This document shows positions 21,042-33,738 of a stretch of DNA of 64,000 nt, in pieces. The notes beneath the pieces are model-generated. The model saw only the letters and a program-made list of their open reading frames with translations, had not been told where the DNA came from and did not search any database. The position numbers and the translations under genes are program-made. Source of the DNA: Bisporella sp. PMI_857. Its lineage: Eukaryota; Ascomycota; Leotiomycetes; Helotiales; Helotiaceae. The number at the start of each line of letters is the position of its first letter. Positions within the stretch are counted from its first letter, which is position 1. The stretch spans positions 186,001 to 250,000 of the forward strand of contig JAJSPD010000019.1 in the NCBI GenBank assembly GCA_021307315.1, read 5' to 3'.

Positions 21042-21172
21042 TGTGAAACGACCAAGCCTATTGGCCAGTTCTGGCTTAGTCAGCTTTTGGCGCTAGAACC
21101 CCTATTTCAATACCTCTAAATTGTTTGTTCCATTAGAACCACAATTAAATTGCTACGCTTTATTCTACTACT
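21042..21172 (+). repeat. Dispersed repeat, copy 2 (inverted relative to copy at 15529)
   Basis: About 130 bp matching the reverse complement of 15529-15655, with roughly one mismatch in six to seven bases and few gaps by eye. The pair brackets the SDR and FAD monooxygenase genes in opposite orientation. Confidence 0.7.
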
Positions 21173-21264
21173 TATTACGTTATAATATAATTTACATACA
21201 ATCCGTTTAACAGTTGTAAGCTTAAAAGGATTGTACGCTCTTTTAAAAGAATAAATTTAATTCG

Positions 21265-21366
21265 TGACCTATATTAGCCGAGCTCTTAGAGCGCCTCGTG
21301 TATATTAAGCCTGCTTTTCTCAAGCTCCTCTTCCTTCTTTAGCTATAGATTCTCGTATAATACCAC
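21265..21366 (+). repeat. Dispersed repeat, copy A (direct relative to 34188)
   Basis: Shares the ATATTAGCCGAGCTCT block, a GTG/TATAT stretch, AGCCTGCTTTT and a pyrimidine-rich tail with 34188-34293, in the same orientation. No coding capacity. Could be a fragment of an LTR or a promoter-bearing end of a retroelement. Confidence 0.6.
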
Positions 21367-23789
21367 CGTTGCCCTCTGTATCTGTAGATCAATAGCGTGC
21401 TGGAACACCCTTGGCATGAACTCTGAATAAGCTTTATTTTAATTTTTTAGCGCCTGCGTGACGCTAAACCTAAACAAACACGCACCAAAACGCAACTTCA
21501 AGCTTTGTACCGTAACGAAGCCCTATAAAAAATACAATACCACTTTAATTATATCCCTTATTAATAACCCTTGTTAATAACTCTTGTTTATATTTACAAA
21601 GCTACGCGCGTGGTAAATCTCCAAGCCGGAGTAATCCCACTCGGGATTAAGCTTTTTCACACCATTTCCATTTGCTAAATGAGAGCAGGCCTTTATTGTG
21701 GTAGAGGGATTTAACGTATATATTTTATGTACACTGTAAGGGCTATTACGACCATAACAGAAATGAGGGGATCACATGACATGACATGTCCGGTTAGTAA
21801 GTGAACTAATGAGAGATCGCGTATTACATCACATAATTCATGATCGCAACAGATACCAAAAGAAGTAATTCGAGTAGCGATGCTACATTCTTTCCGAAAA
21901 ATTGATCCAAATACTATACGCTAAACATACACGGTTGGCATAATAAGCCGTGCATCTAAAGCGTCGGAGCTTGTTTCCAGCTCTATGTCGAATACAACGC
22001 TGAAAACGCTTTAGTCTGTGACTGTGTCGAAGGCCTGGAGCATAGCGGATAATACAGCATCGAGAATTATTAATCCTCTATGTTTTATGCTTCGTATGAT
22101 ATATTAGCAAAAAGAAGACAGAAGCATTGATTCGCACGACAACGTATCTGGTATCAGGCTAAAAGCTTTATAACGGCGATACCGAGTGCGCCTTTAAGCC
22201 TGCCGGCTGACTTTAGAAATGTGACACCTTAAGCACATTACAGAAAATCAAACACCAACACAACTTTCTCCGCGTAAATGACTGCATGCAATATTATGCA
22301 ATGTTATGTTATGGGTACCAAAGTACCCATTAGTATTTCTCGAGATATATCGACCTTTAATATCAATACTTTACACTGCGCAATATAAGATTTGAAATTT
22401 GTATACGCACTATGACAAAATTTGCAATTTTATATTATATTATACTATACTGCGATATACTATAATACTAACCCTAAATGAAGCTATTTTTAAATTAGTA
22501 GTACAACAAAAATCTTGGCTTTTTACGGCTTTTTTAACAAAAGTGAGTTTATTTCCACATGTTTTAACTCCTATAATAAGCCACAAAATAGCCTCGACAC
22601 AGTATTTAGTATTCTTGCCAATATGACATAAAATTCAATTTCTATACTAATACTAGCGTAGTATCAAAAAAGTGATCTCATATGACTTGAGACGCAATAT
22701 CACTAAATACTACCATACTAATGGGTACACTGATGGGTACTGGCAAAGGTTGTACCCTAATTCAGTCGGTGGTTTTCAATATATACCCAAACTTTTATTT
22801 TCTCTAGTGTCGCCTTTCACTTATAAAGTTATATACTTAGTTAGGACCAGTAGTAGAGCTAGAGAGGACCCCTATTGTCCTTTCTAGTAATACTTAACAG
22901 CTGTACCTTCGTAGGTCGTGTTCGTGGTTTGGGATGATAGGTAAGATGGCGTGATATAAAATGCTATTGGATGTTACATACTACCTTAGGCACCGAATAC
23001 CTCTTCCTACGCATATGCGACTACGAATTACAACCACGACCCTTGTCCTTCGCCGCGAAGAGGAAGTCTGCGAGGACGAGTAGCGATGTACTTGCTGTGC
23101 ATTTTGAGTCAAAAATTAATATTGCCGCATCCCAAACCGAAACCGACAGGGAAAAATTCATATGCATTGGGAAGACCATTCTACATCATAAAGCGGTAGA
23201 TGATTTTCGTGCCAGACACAACGCAATCAGGTGGCACTGTGGCAGAGCAGCTGAGGCAACAGTGACCAGTAATAGCAGCAGGGAATAGCGGTTTGTAACG
23301 AGCGGTACGGCAGAGGTTGGAACGTGGAAGGAAAGAAAATTACATATGAATATATCACACATCCCCTGATCGGTAAGCTGTTTGTCAATACCTCACTGCT
23401 ATACTTCACAGTTTTCTCTGTAGTCAAGCGGTGTCGAGGCTTCTTGTCTGCCACTAGAACATACAAGTTTATACGAAAGCTGTGTTGAAGTAAATGACGA
23501 AACTCCATCCTGCATTAGCTTTAGTGTAGAAAATCTAAGAAAACCTCCCTATTTGTATAGTTAGATTAGGAAACCCTTCAAGGTCAGTTCAACAAGATGA
23601 GACGAGCTGGTCGCGTATATTTTTGATAAGTTAAGGTCAAGTCTGTAGAGTGCTTGATATACTCCATTACTCATCACTGTCTCATCCAGTACCTAAACTC
23701 TCTTTCAAAAAATTCTGAAGCCACTCAAATTAAATCAACTCTTTCTTAAATATCTTATTAGATGAGTTTTACCTTTCGGTCATAGAAAC

Positions 23790-26700
23790 TTGCATCCAGA
23801 ACATCAAACTCTCGGAAGCAACGAAAATGGCCACGCCAGCGGTCATACCAATAGCATATCAAACGGTGCCAACGGAAGCAAAGGTAACCACACTAATGGT
23901 CATGCCAACGGCCTCTCAGACGGTCCCAGCGGAACACCCGTAGCTATATGCGGTATGGCAATGAGACTCCCAAGCGGAATTCGCAACGATAACGATTTGT
24001 ATAAATTTCTGTTCAACAAACAAGATGCTCGATCACCAATTGGAGCAGATAGGTACAATGTTGACGCCTTTTACAGTCCATATGGCCAAGATAGGTCCAT
24101 CAGCACAAACAAGGGCTATTTCCTGAATGATTTAGATTATTCGAACCTCGACCTGTCGATGTTCACTTTCAGCGCAGCCGAAGCGGAGCAGCTGGATCCA
24201 AATCACAGGCTAGTGCTTGAGATAGTCCGAAAAGCCTTTGAGAGCGTCGGCGAAAGTGAATGGCGGAGAAAGAACATCGGTACCTATGTTGGTCTGTTTA
24301 CGGAAGACTGGCAAGAGATAGACCACAAAGATAACCAGGAGTACAATTCTCACCGCATCATGGGTGGCACTGACTTTGCTTTGCCTAACCGTATCGCATA
24401 TGAATACGACCTCAAAGGCCCCAGGTGAGCGTCCGTCACTCAACGTATCAAAGTGCTGCTCAAAGAAGTGATGCTAAAGTGTACATAGTATGGTGATCAA
24501 AACAGCATGCTCTTCTGCGGGAATCGGTTGCACGAGGCGCTGGAGGCAATCCGACAGGAGGAAATCACGGCTGCACTTACCATGGGGTCGAATTTGATCT
24601 TGGGTAAGCTACATTCAAAGCGTGGATTATTCCCTGACCAGGGTGTTTATTGCGTTGCGAAAGTTTCCAGAAAAAATCACTAATTCATTATCGTCACAGC
24701 TCCTGGGTGACTATCGGCCTGAGTGTGTTAGGGTCACTCTCACCAGAGGGCTCCCCGAAGTCGTTTGACACTTCGGCCGATGGATATACTCGAGCTGAAG
24801 CCGTTTCAGCAATCTATATCAAGCATCTAGATGCCATAGTGATGGCAAAACGAACGGAATTACCATGCCAAATGGCGAGGCACACGTAGCATTGATCCGT
24901 CAAGCTTATGGCGCGATAGGCCTGGATATGGCGGGAACGGCAATGGTAGAGGCGCATGGTAAGACTTATTTTCTCAAGATAACTTTGTACTTCTTCGAAA
25001 ATGATATTGACCCACACGCTTTCAGGCACCGGAACAAAAGTTGGAGACCCCATCGAAGTAGGGGCAATAGGGAGATGCCTCAAACACGGTATTTATCTTG
25101 GAGTTGTATGTAGAGAATTCCTTGCTGGCAATTTGCATTACTAAAAGAAGACAGAGCAAGCCAAATCTAAGCCATAGTGAAGGCGCTGCTGCACTTACCA
25201 GCGTTATGAAGGCAACCTTATCTCTTGAAAATCGTACTATCCTTCCGAACATCAAGTTCAACTATCCCAACCCAAGAAGTGCGTGGTCTCTGTGGAGAGG
25301 AGAAAAAAAAGCGTACGGCAATGCTAACAGTCTTCAGTTCCGTGGGATGCGCTCAAGCTTACCGTGCCGCTCGAACCAACCCCGTGGCCGGAGAACGAAG
25401 CCGAGCGCATTAGTGTGGACTCTTATGGCATTGGTGGCTCAAATGTTCACCTAAGTTGAAACATTCCATAGGCATTGCTCGTGGTAGCCCTGCTAATGAC
25501 TCTTACCTCAGTTCGTGATAGATTCTGCTGCTTCGTTTGGCATTAAAAAGTCGCATGCCATCGCTTCTAACACGGTTTCTCCGCCCCTCAAGCCACGGAA
25601 AAAGCTTCTGCTATTCTCAGCGAACAATGAAGAGTCATTAACCGGATTTCCGAGAACATAGAGGCTTATCTCAACACCCATCCAGAGCGTATTGACGACA
25701 CAGCATATACTCTAGCCCAGAGAAGAGAACATATGAAATTGAGGAACTTCAGTGTCTTCCAAGGTCCTTCAGAGCCTTTTGAAGTATCAGCTCGAACCAG
25801 GTACCAGGGTCCATCTCAAGTAGCTTTGTATTTACTGGACAAGGCGCGCAATGGTAAATGCTCTTCAATCCAACGTGTCTCGTTATGTAGCAAGACTGAC
25901 TTGAATTCACAGGGTTCATGTGGGGCGAGAGCTGATGTACGAATATCCAACCTTCCTGGACAATATTCGTTCGTCGGATAAAGTTCTACAGAGCTTAAAG
26001 CATGCGCCATCGTGGTCTATCGAAGGTAAAGACAATTTTACTCCCCGATTTTCAGAAGACTTACACTGAAATAGATGTCCTCTGCGACTCCGATGATAAG
26101 AACCTCCTTCTCTAAGCCGAGTTCTCCCAGCCGCTCTGCACGGCCTTGCAAATCGCGCTCGTCGACTTGCCGGCTACCTGGAGCATCACCCCCTCGGCAG
26201 TTGTAGGTCATTCGAGTGGTGAACTTGAGGCAGCGTACGCTGCAGGAGCCTTGAGTGCGAAAGATGCCATCATTGCAGCATTCTATCGTGGTCAGGTTTG
26301 CAAGACTGCAAAGCAGACAGGAGTTATGGCCGCTGTCGGGCTCGGAAAAGAAGATGTTAGCCCCTATCTCGCCTCTGGAGTGCGAGTAGCTTGTGAGAAT
26401 AGTGGCTCTAGTATCACTCTTTCAGGTGACCTTGAGGTTCTGGAAAAGGTGATGGCAAAGATCAAGGAGGCAAGACTGGCCGTTCTTGTCAGAAAGTTGC
26501 AAGTGGAAATGGCCTATCATTCACGTAAGCCGTTCCTATCCGATGTAAATATTGACTCTCTCTAAAAAGCACGGATCACATGACTCTTATTGGGGACGAC
26601 TACCGTGAGCTCATCGCCGAACATTTGTTGCCTCGCACACCTAAGATCCCATTCTATTCTAGTGTCAGAGCAAAGGTTCTCCACGAAGCTTCGGACTTCG

Positions 26701-29700
26701 GTCCCAGGTACTGGCAGGACAACTTGGAGAGCCCGGTCTTGTTCCATTCCGCAACCAGGGCGGCGCTCTTGCCGAGTTGAAAGAATGTGCCGTGCATTTG
26801 GAGGTTAGACCGCATGCAGCTCTCGCCGGCCCCTTAAGGCAGATTTACCAAAAAAAGCTATCAGGGAATCAATTATGTATCCATTCTCAATCGTAGTAAC
26901 GATGACACGGTTTCCTTCCCGCAGGCCGTGGGTCAGTTGCACTCTCTTGGCGTCAAGATATCTTACCCAGCCGGCTTTGAGGAGGTTCTCACCAATCTTC
27001 CAAGCTATCCTTGGCACTACGAGAAGAGCTACTGGTCCGAAACCAGAAGAATTGGAGATTTCGAAAACACCTCCCACACGATCTTCTCGGCATTTGCATC
27101 CTCGAAGGAAGCGATGTTGCGCCTTCGTGGAGAAATGTGTTGCGGACTATCAATGGCCCATGGCTCAATGATCATTGCATTGGGGACGATACGATCTTTC
27201 CTGCGGCGGTTATCTTGCAATTGCTGGGGAGGCGGCGTTCCAGATCAGCGGGGTTCGAGAGTACACAGTTCGAGACGTCAAGATCAGCAAAGCCCTTCTC
27301 CTTTACAACGATAAGTCGGTCGAGGTAGTCACCAACGTCCAACCCCATAGATTTACCTCCGATTCGGATAGCGATTGGTACACGTTCCAGATCGTTTCAC
27401 ATGATGGATCGACCTGGAACAAGCATTGCTCTGGACTTGTTCGCAGCGATCGCGCTTCTCCTCTTCCACCCAAGAGAAACCAGAGCCTGGACCGGAAGGT
27501 CTCTTCATCACGTTGGTACACCACAATGTCGAGAGTTGGCTTGAATTATACGGGGAAATTTGCTCGACTAGAAAACATAGCCGCCAGCGTTACTGAACCG
27601 ATTGCTTCAGCTGACGTGGTGGACAAGCAAGAGAGGTTGGCGAGTCCTCGTACATGATGCATCCTTCCACACTTGATCTAGTCTTCCAATCATTGACCGT
27701 AGCAAAGGCCCGAGGCATACACCGAGATTTCAACAAGTTGTTTCTTCCCACCTTTATCGAGGGACTTTATGTTGGCGATGGAAGGAATAAGGCTGTGCAG
27801 ATTAATACCGCTTCTCTGGGCAAGTCCGACGCTGTTCAAGGAGATTCCTACGGCACATCCAACGGTGAAGTTGTATTTTCACTCAAGGGTTTCCAAGGAA
27901 AGCCGATGATAAACTCGGGTGCAGACAAGTCTTTGCAGCTGAACACGCTTAAGCTCTAATGGAAACTACACCCCGAATTCCTGAAAGCCGGCGATTTGAT
28001 TTATACAAGATCCGACATGAGAGAAGCTATTTAAATCTGCGGGAGACTAACAGTTCTTTGTGCCATTGAAACAAGGAATGCGATCTCCGGTATCACTGCC
28101 ACACAGCCTCACCTCGAGAAGTTCCGCAACTGGCTGAACTCCGAGTACGAACGTTACCAAAAACCCGGATATCCATTGGTCGAAGATTCAAGAGACCTCG
28201 TCCGAATGGATGCGACCGAGCGCCGAGGGCTTATCGAAAAAGTGTTCAAACGATGTGAAGCCGTTGGTGGCTGGGCGAACGCTATTGCCATCTATCGAGG
28301 ATATGTGAATGCCGCCGACGTTTTCGAAGGAAGAAGCAGCATGCTCGATATTCTGCTCCAAGATGGCGTTCTCGCCGGTGTCTACCGTTGGATGAACGAT
28401 ATCTGGGAATTCAAAGACTACATCCAACTACTAGGGCATGCCCAGCCGCAGATAACAATCCTTGAGATCGGGGCTGGAACCGGTGGTCTAATAGCCAAAT
28501 TCCTTGAGCACCTCATATCCGACTACGGGGAGCGTTTGTACTTCAAGTACACATTCTCGGATATCTCCTCTGGCTTTTTTGTTCAAGCACAAGAACGATT
28601 TAAAGAATACGCAGGAATCGAATACCAAGCTCTCGACATATCTCAGAACCCATTGGAACAGGGCTTCAAGGCTGGCGAATACGATCTCATTGTTGCATCA
28701 AACGTATGTTTCCAAGCTTCTACCCTCTGTTCTCGATCTCTCTAACGATGATGGCAGGTATTACATGCCACTCCGTGCCTGCATGACACACTGACCAATG
28801 TTCGAACATTGCTCAAACCAGAAGGTCAACTCTTTTTACAGGAAATCTGCCCTGGTACGTCTCTCGTGCTGGCTTCGACTACCACTTACTAAATTGATGC
28901 AGTGACACAAACCATGAGCTATTCAATCGTAAGCGAGCCATGACGAGCACTACTTTGCATATCCCCATTTCTGGTTTTTGGTCCCTTCCATCGTCCCCGG
29001 GTTTTCTTACTTGACGTAATGCATATCTTCAAGAACCTTCCTACTGACCGCATCCTACAGGGGGATACCTTCGAGGGTTGGTGGCTGGCTGAAGAAGACG
29101 GCTCCGCGATGAAGAATTCTCTGGGTGCAGTTCAGTCACCACTGACTACGAACATCCATACACATGGATGGCAAACATCATTGCCAAGCCGGCCATTCAA
29201 TATTCAAGCCTACAAAAGGTCACCCTGCTTCACAGTTCTAAAAAGAATTCGTACGTTGCCGAAGTCAAAAATGTACTGTGCGAACCTGGTATTAAATTTG
29301 ATTCGTGCGAATGGGGCCAAGAGCCTCGCATTGACCAAGACATCATCTCCTTCATGGATCTTGGAGAGAAGCCTTTGCTCTAGGATATTGGAAAGGACGA
29401 TCTAACACGGCTTCTACATAAGGTAGACTCGTGCCAGCATTTCAATATCATTTGGCTCATGCCTGCCGCTCAGATCATCCCAACTGGCCCGTACGCTGGG
29501 CAAATGCTTGGTCTGATGAGAACGATCCGGTCTGAACTTGCAGCGTCATTCGCGACACTGGAACTAGAAGACACCGGACTAGGAGCAGCAAGAGCTGTCG
29601 CTAATGTTCTGACCAAAGTTCAAAGATCCAAGGACACCGAGGACGAACTTGATGTCGACATGGTGTGGGCGTGGGCAAATGGCGCCTTGAATGTTGGCCG

Positions 29701-32196
29701 TTTCCACTGGATTCCGGTCAATAAGGATCTTTGTAAAACTGCAAAGACACCGACGGCGAAGGGTCTGACTATTCGCACGCCAGGTTTGCTACAGACTCTA
29801 GAGTGGACAAGCCAACCACTGGGAGATCCCGCTCCGGAAGAGGTTCATATCAAGATGACGGCCGTGGGGCTGAACTACGGTGATGTCCTGTCCGCAACCG
29901 GCGCCAATGCCGGCGACAGCACCTTTGGCTTGGAAGGAGTTGGGTACATTACCAAGTTGGGCTCCAAAGTCACTAATTTTACAGTGGGCGACCGCATCAT
30001 GACCGTTGGGGCCAACTCTGTAGGAATGGCCACGGTGATCCGGAGACCAGCTCAGTTGTGCATCAAGATTCCAGATCAACTCAGCGACGAAGAAGCGGCC
30101 ACCATGCCACTTGTCTACGTCACCATCCTACTGTTCCCGGTCGAGAGATGGAAGTTATCCAAGGGTCAATCTATCTTGATCCACAGTGCTGCTAGAGGTA
30201 ATATCCCTGTTCTCTACGTGTTTATTTGTGCTGACGCCTCTAGGAATTGGAATTTGTGCCATCCACGTCGCGAAATGGCTTGGGGCTGAGATATATGCCA
30301 CCGTTGGCAGTGAAGACAAGGCCTCATTCCTGGCGAAGGAGTTCGGCATTCCTAGAAATTGTTGCTTCAACTCTCGAGACACCAGCTTCTTGCAAGGCAC
30401 CATGGAAGCTACCCACGGCTCGGGTGTTGACTTGGTCCTGAATTCCTTGTCGGGTGAGTTACTATCTGCCTCATGGAAATGCGTTGCTCGCGATGGGGCC
30501 ATGATTGAAATTGAAAAACGCGACAGTGAGTATCCCTTTCTCAGCAGTGCATAATCAAGAAGGAACATCCTTTCTCAGGAGTATGGGATTAAGAGGGAGT
30601 TAATACTGAGCTTGGAATCAAAATGTCGACAGCTTCCCGACTACTCCTTGCACAGTCCCTCATCCGTGTCTTAGGCCCAGAAATCAATTACGTATGCAAT
30701 ACTAACTTTACCTTTTCACAGTGACTGGAAAGGGGCAGCTTGCTTTGGCACCCTTTGAAGATAACCGAACTTTCCTTGGAGGTGATGCGACTCGTTTCAT
30801 AGCCACCCATAAATCCACGGTCGCGCGACTGCTGGAGCTTCTTGTAAAACACTACCTCAAAGGTGATTTCAAACCCATCACTCCAATCACGAGTTTTGAT
30901 GCAGAAAATATCGAAGAAGCATTTAAATATCTACAAAAAGGTTCGCATATTGGAAAAATCGTCATTAAGTTACCTCAAAACAATACACTTCCCTTGGTCC
31001 CGATATTTCCACTGCCTGAATTTCGTAGTGATGCCACCTATGTGCTAGTTGGCGGCTTAGGTGGTGTGGGCAAGGCAATCGCCGGTTGGATGGCTTCCTA
31101 TGGCGCCAAGAACCTGATATTTCTCTCGGTCTGCCGGCAAATCCCAAGAGGATCAAGCTTTTTCCAAGGAGCTGAATCTGATGAACTGCTCAACCTAGTT
31201 CTTTGCCGTCGACATTACAGATGCCACAGCCGTAAAAGAGGCAGTTTCCCATGCAACCTTGCCTATTGCCGGTGTTATGCATATGGCGATGGTGTTGGCT
31301 GATCGAGGCATCTTCGATATGGACCTGGAGACGTGGAACAAGGCAGTCGGTCCCAAGATCCAAGGAGCTAGAACCTGCACAAGCTTCTCCCTAAAGACAT
31401 GGACTTCTTGGTTCTTTTTTCATCCAATAGCGGAACGCATGGATTCTACGGACAATCCAACTACGCTTCGGGAAATACTTTCCTAGATGCGTTCTCTCAA
31501 TACCGACAGAATCTTGGTCTGCCTGCTTCCGTCACGAGTATCGGTCCTATCGATGATATTGGGTTTGTCAGTCTGCATGCTTCCATGAAGGAAACATTGG
31601 TACAGAAGGTGGCAAACCTACTGTGGGAGACAAGCTTCCTCGATACTCTACAACTCGCTATCGCCCGTTCTTCGACCAAATACGCTCCTCAACTAATATC
31701 CGTGGAACTACCCTTCAGCGGCTATCAAGCTCCGAACCACATTTTCCACGCACCCGAGGGATCTGCACCGGTCATGGACGCCGAAGAAGGGGCGATGTGG
31801 ATGTGGAAGCGAGATGCTCGGCTGGCAATCTACCGCAACATCCAGAAAGTCTCTACAGTGGTGAGCACTAGATCCGGGAATCAACTGAAGCAATTCCTCT
31901 CGAGCATGGCGAAGGAGCCCAGTAAATTAGATCAGAAATCCTCTGCGGACATCATCACGAAAGAGCTGGGGAATTGCATCTCGAATTTCTTGATGAAGGG
32001 TGACGAAGCGATCGATCTATCTCTTTCGCTGTCTGCTGCTGGCGTGGATTCGTTGGTGGTAATTGAGATCCGGAATTGGTGGAAGCAGAATCTAGGCACC
32101 AATGTTTCGGTTTTGGAATTGCTGGGAGGAGGTAGTGTCGAGCAGCTTGGTACGATGGCCGCTCAACGCCTTAAAGCCAAATATACGACCAAGTAG
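23790..32196 (+). pseudogene. Highly reducing polyketide synthase, heavily disrupted
   Basis: Remains of an iterative type I HR-PKS with order KS-AT-DH-cMT-ER-KR-ACP. KS (about 23940-25450): TACSS, EAHG and the SHSEGAAAL His are readable. AT (about 25700-26800): GHSSGE present, the GQGAQ entry motif missing. DH about 27000-27960; methyltransferase with LEIGAGTGG near 28460; ER about 29770-30950; KR with VLVGGLGGVG near 31040 and the catalytic Tyr in SNYASG; ACP with GVDSL near 32045. No single frame survives: frameshifts near 24528, 24705, 25640, 26770, 27209, 27640 and 31380, a nonsense codon at 26113-26115, deletions near 24840 and 25917, and a broken splice donor near 25445. The first codon of the opening frame is TTG, not ATG. 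Neighbouring genes lack such lesions, so sequencing error is unlikely. Ancestral product unknown. Confidence 0.93.
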
Positions 32197-32759
32197 ATGG
32201 GGTAGAACTTGTTGGGAATTAGAATTGAACGTCTTTTGGTATCTAGAAAATCTTTCTACAAAACTTGTCAATCGTGAATGCATCGCTGCCTCTCCTATGG
32301 CACATGACCTAGGACCTTCTCTGACAAATCCAAGGGGTTTGGCAGTGGTATTGGAGTACCAGTCTACCTTCCGCCAGAATTATTTGCCACGAAAAATCCA
32401 TAATCTGTATCATAGCAACGCATCGGTCATAGCAGATATATATATTTCTTTTGGAAGTGGTCGAAATATGCTGTCTATAACAAGATCGAGACAACACGCG
32501 ACGCCACTTTGGGTTCCGTAGATAGAGAATCCCGCAATGGTTTGCATACGGTGAGTTGGTGGTGGAAGATGAATTGGTGCGTAGATCGGCCGATATAATC
32601 ATGAAACAGATCCTCGATAGAACAACAGCTCACGCAAGCTTTGGAAAACATACCGGTTACGCATCTTCCACCAATTCGAAATACAGAGGGAAAACTGGGT
32701 AGGTATCGTACCCACATAGAAAGTGTTATTTTCATCTTACACTTGAACAGCCATGAACC
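32197..32759. other. Convergent intergenic region, no gene
   Basis: 3' flanks of the PKS remnant and the quinone oxidoreductase remnant. Frames on both strands lack recognisable content. Confidence 0.5.
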
Positions 32760-33738
32760 TCATGGCTTCACGAGCACCTTCCCGGTAGTTTTCCGCCCCT
32801 CAAGATCTTGATGGACCATCACAATCTCCGACAGCGGATACGTGCCATGAATTCTCACGCTTATCTCGTCCTTGGCGATGGCATCAAAGAGCTTTGCGCA
32901 CCACTTCCCAAACTCATGAGGCGTACCGACCGATCTCATCAGTGCACTCTCGCCAGGCCCCACCAATCTCACATTCTTCGTAGCCAACCTGGCAGGTGAG
33001 ATAGGAGGCGGGATTCCGGACTATTCACGTTAGTAACTGGGCCATTCACGAACATCATGCGGTATCTACGTACAGCCACGCCGTAAGTCACGATTGTTCC
33101 ATCCTTGGCAATAACGTTCATGTTGTTCTCTGTCTGATCCTTCCCAATACCGTCATATACGACATCCACCCCATGGCCCTCCGTAATCTCCTCTACTCTC
33201 TTCACCAGGTCCTTCTCCTCACGATAATTAATCACGAAATCTACCCCATTCTCTTTTGCCAGCTGGATTTTCTCCGCTGTACCCGCCGTGCCAATGGTTT
33301 TTGCACCAAGCGCCTTCAATAGTTGACACAGCCACAGCCCTATACCTCCAGCGGCAGGAACCGCGGTATATTCTGCGTAGCCGCCCATGGCCAGCCAAAC
33401 GACGCGATCGCCGACTTGAAGATCATTGACGCTTCCGGGCGAGACAGAACGGTGCCCTCTGCTTCGCGGCCGATGATTCCGCCAGCGGCAAATCCCATCA
33501 TCCCAATGCGCCAATATCTGATCACAGATTAGGCAACGGAAGAGTTGATGCTCGGGAAGAGGAGAAGGGCAACGAACACATCGACGTAGTTGATGCCGAT
33601 AAAGTCGTTCTTGATCAGGACCTCGCTATCTCGCGGAACTGGGACGGGTAAGTCGGTCCGGTATTGCAGAACTGCGGGTCCGCCGAAGTTCTTCATTTGC
33701 ACGCCTCTCATGACTTTGGGGATCGAAACAGAAGGCAT
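32760..33738 (-). pseudogene. Zinc-less quinone oxidoreductase (MDR family), disrupted
   Basis: NADPH:quinone oxidoreductase-like (ZTA1/QOR type) medium-chain dehydrogenase remnant. The start at 33738 (MPSVSIPKVMRGVQ) leads to a typical N-terminal GroES-like part (LPVPVPRDSEVLIKN, GINYVDV). The frame then breaks near 33570-33530 and again near 33448 (REAEGTV then VGDRVVWLAMGGYAEYTAVP in another frame). Near 33345 the text jumps from the EYTAVPA segment directly to AAGGIGLWL, so about 45 residues including the region before the NADPH-binding AAGGIG are deleted. Another frame change lies near 32990, before the C-terminal part ending TGKVLVKP at 32760. The decay pattern resembles that of the adjacent PKS; it may have been a cluster gene or a neighbour caught in the same decay. 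Confidence 0.85.

Larger units (their letters stand above)
20857..23789. other. AT-rich, repeat-bearing region and PKS promoter
   Basis: Contains the dispersed repeats at 21042-21172 and 21265-21366, otherwise AT-rich DNA with runs such as TATATTATATTATACTATAC near 22430. A short palindrome GGGTACCAAAGTACCC lies near 22315. No credible gene is visible; the frame at 22971-23288 has unrecognised content. The last ~300 bp upstream of 23790 should be the PKS promoter; I find no CTCCRC motif in it, unlike the tailoring-gene promoters. Confidence 0.5.

Noticed and set aside
22300..22760. GGGTACC-type palindrome and repeated GGGTAC motifs as a regulatory element
   Set aside because: Embedded in AT-rich simple sequence, far from any gene start, with no repeated occurrence elsewhere.
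23790..32196. PKS frame breaks as sequencing or assembly errors
   Set aside because: Flanking genes, including a 5.4-kb uninterrupted SCC2 exon, are free of indels, and the PKS also has a nonsense codon and larger deletions that are not homopolymer errors.
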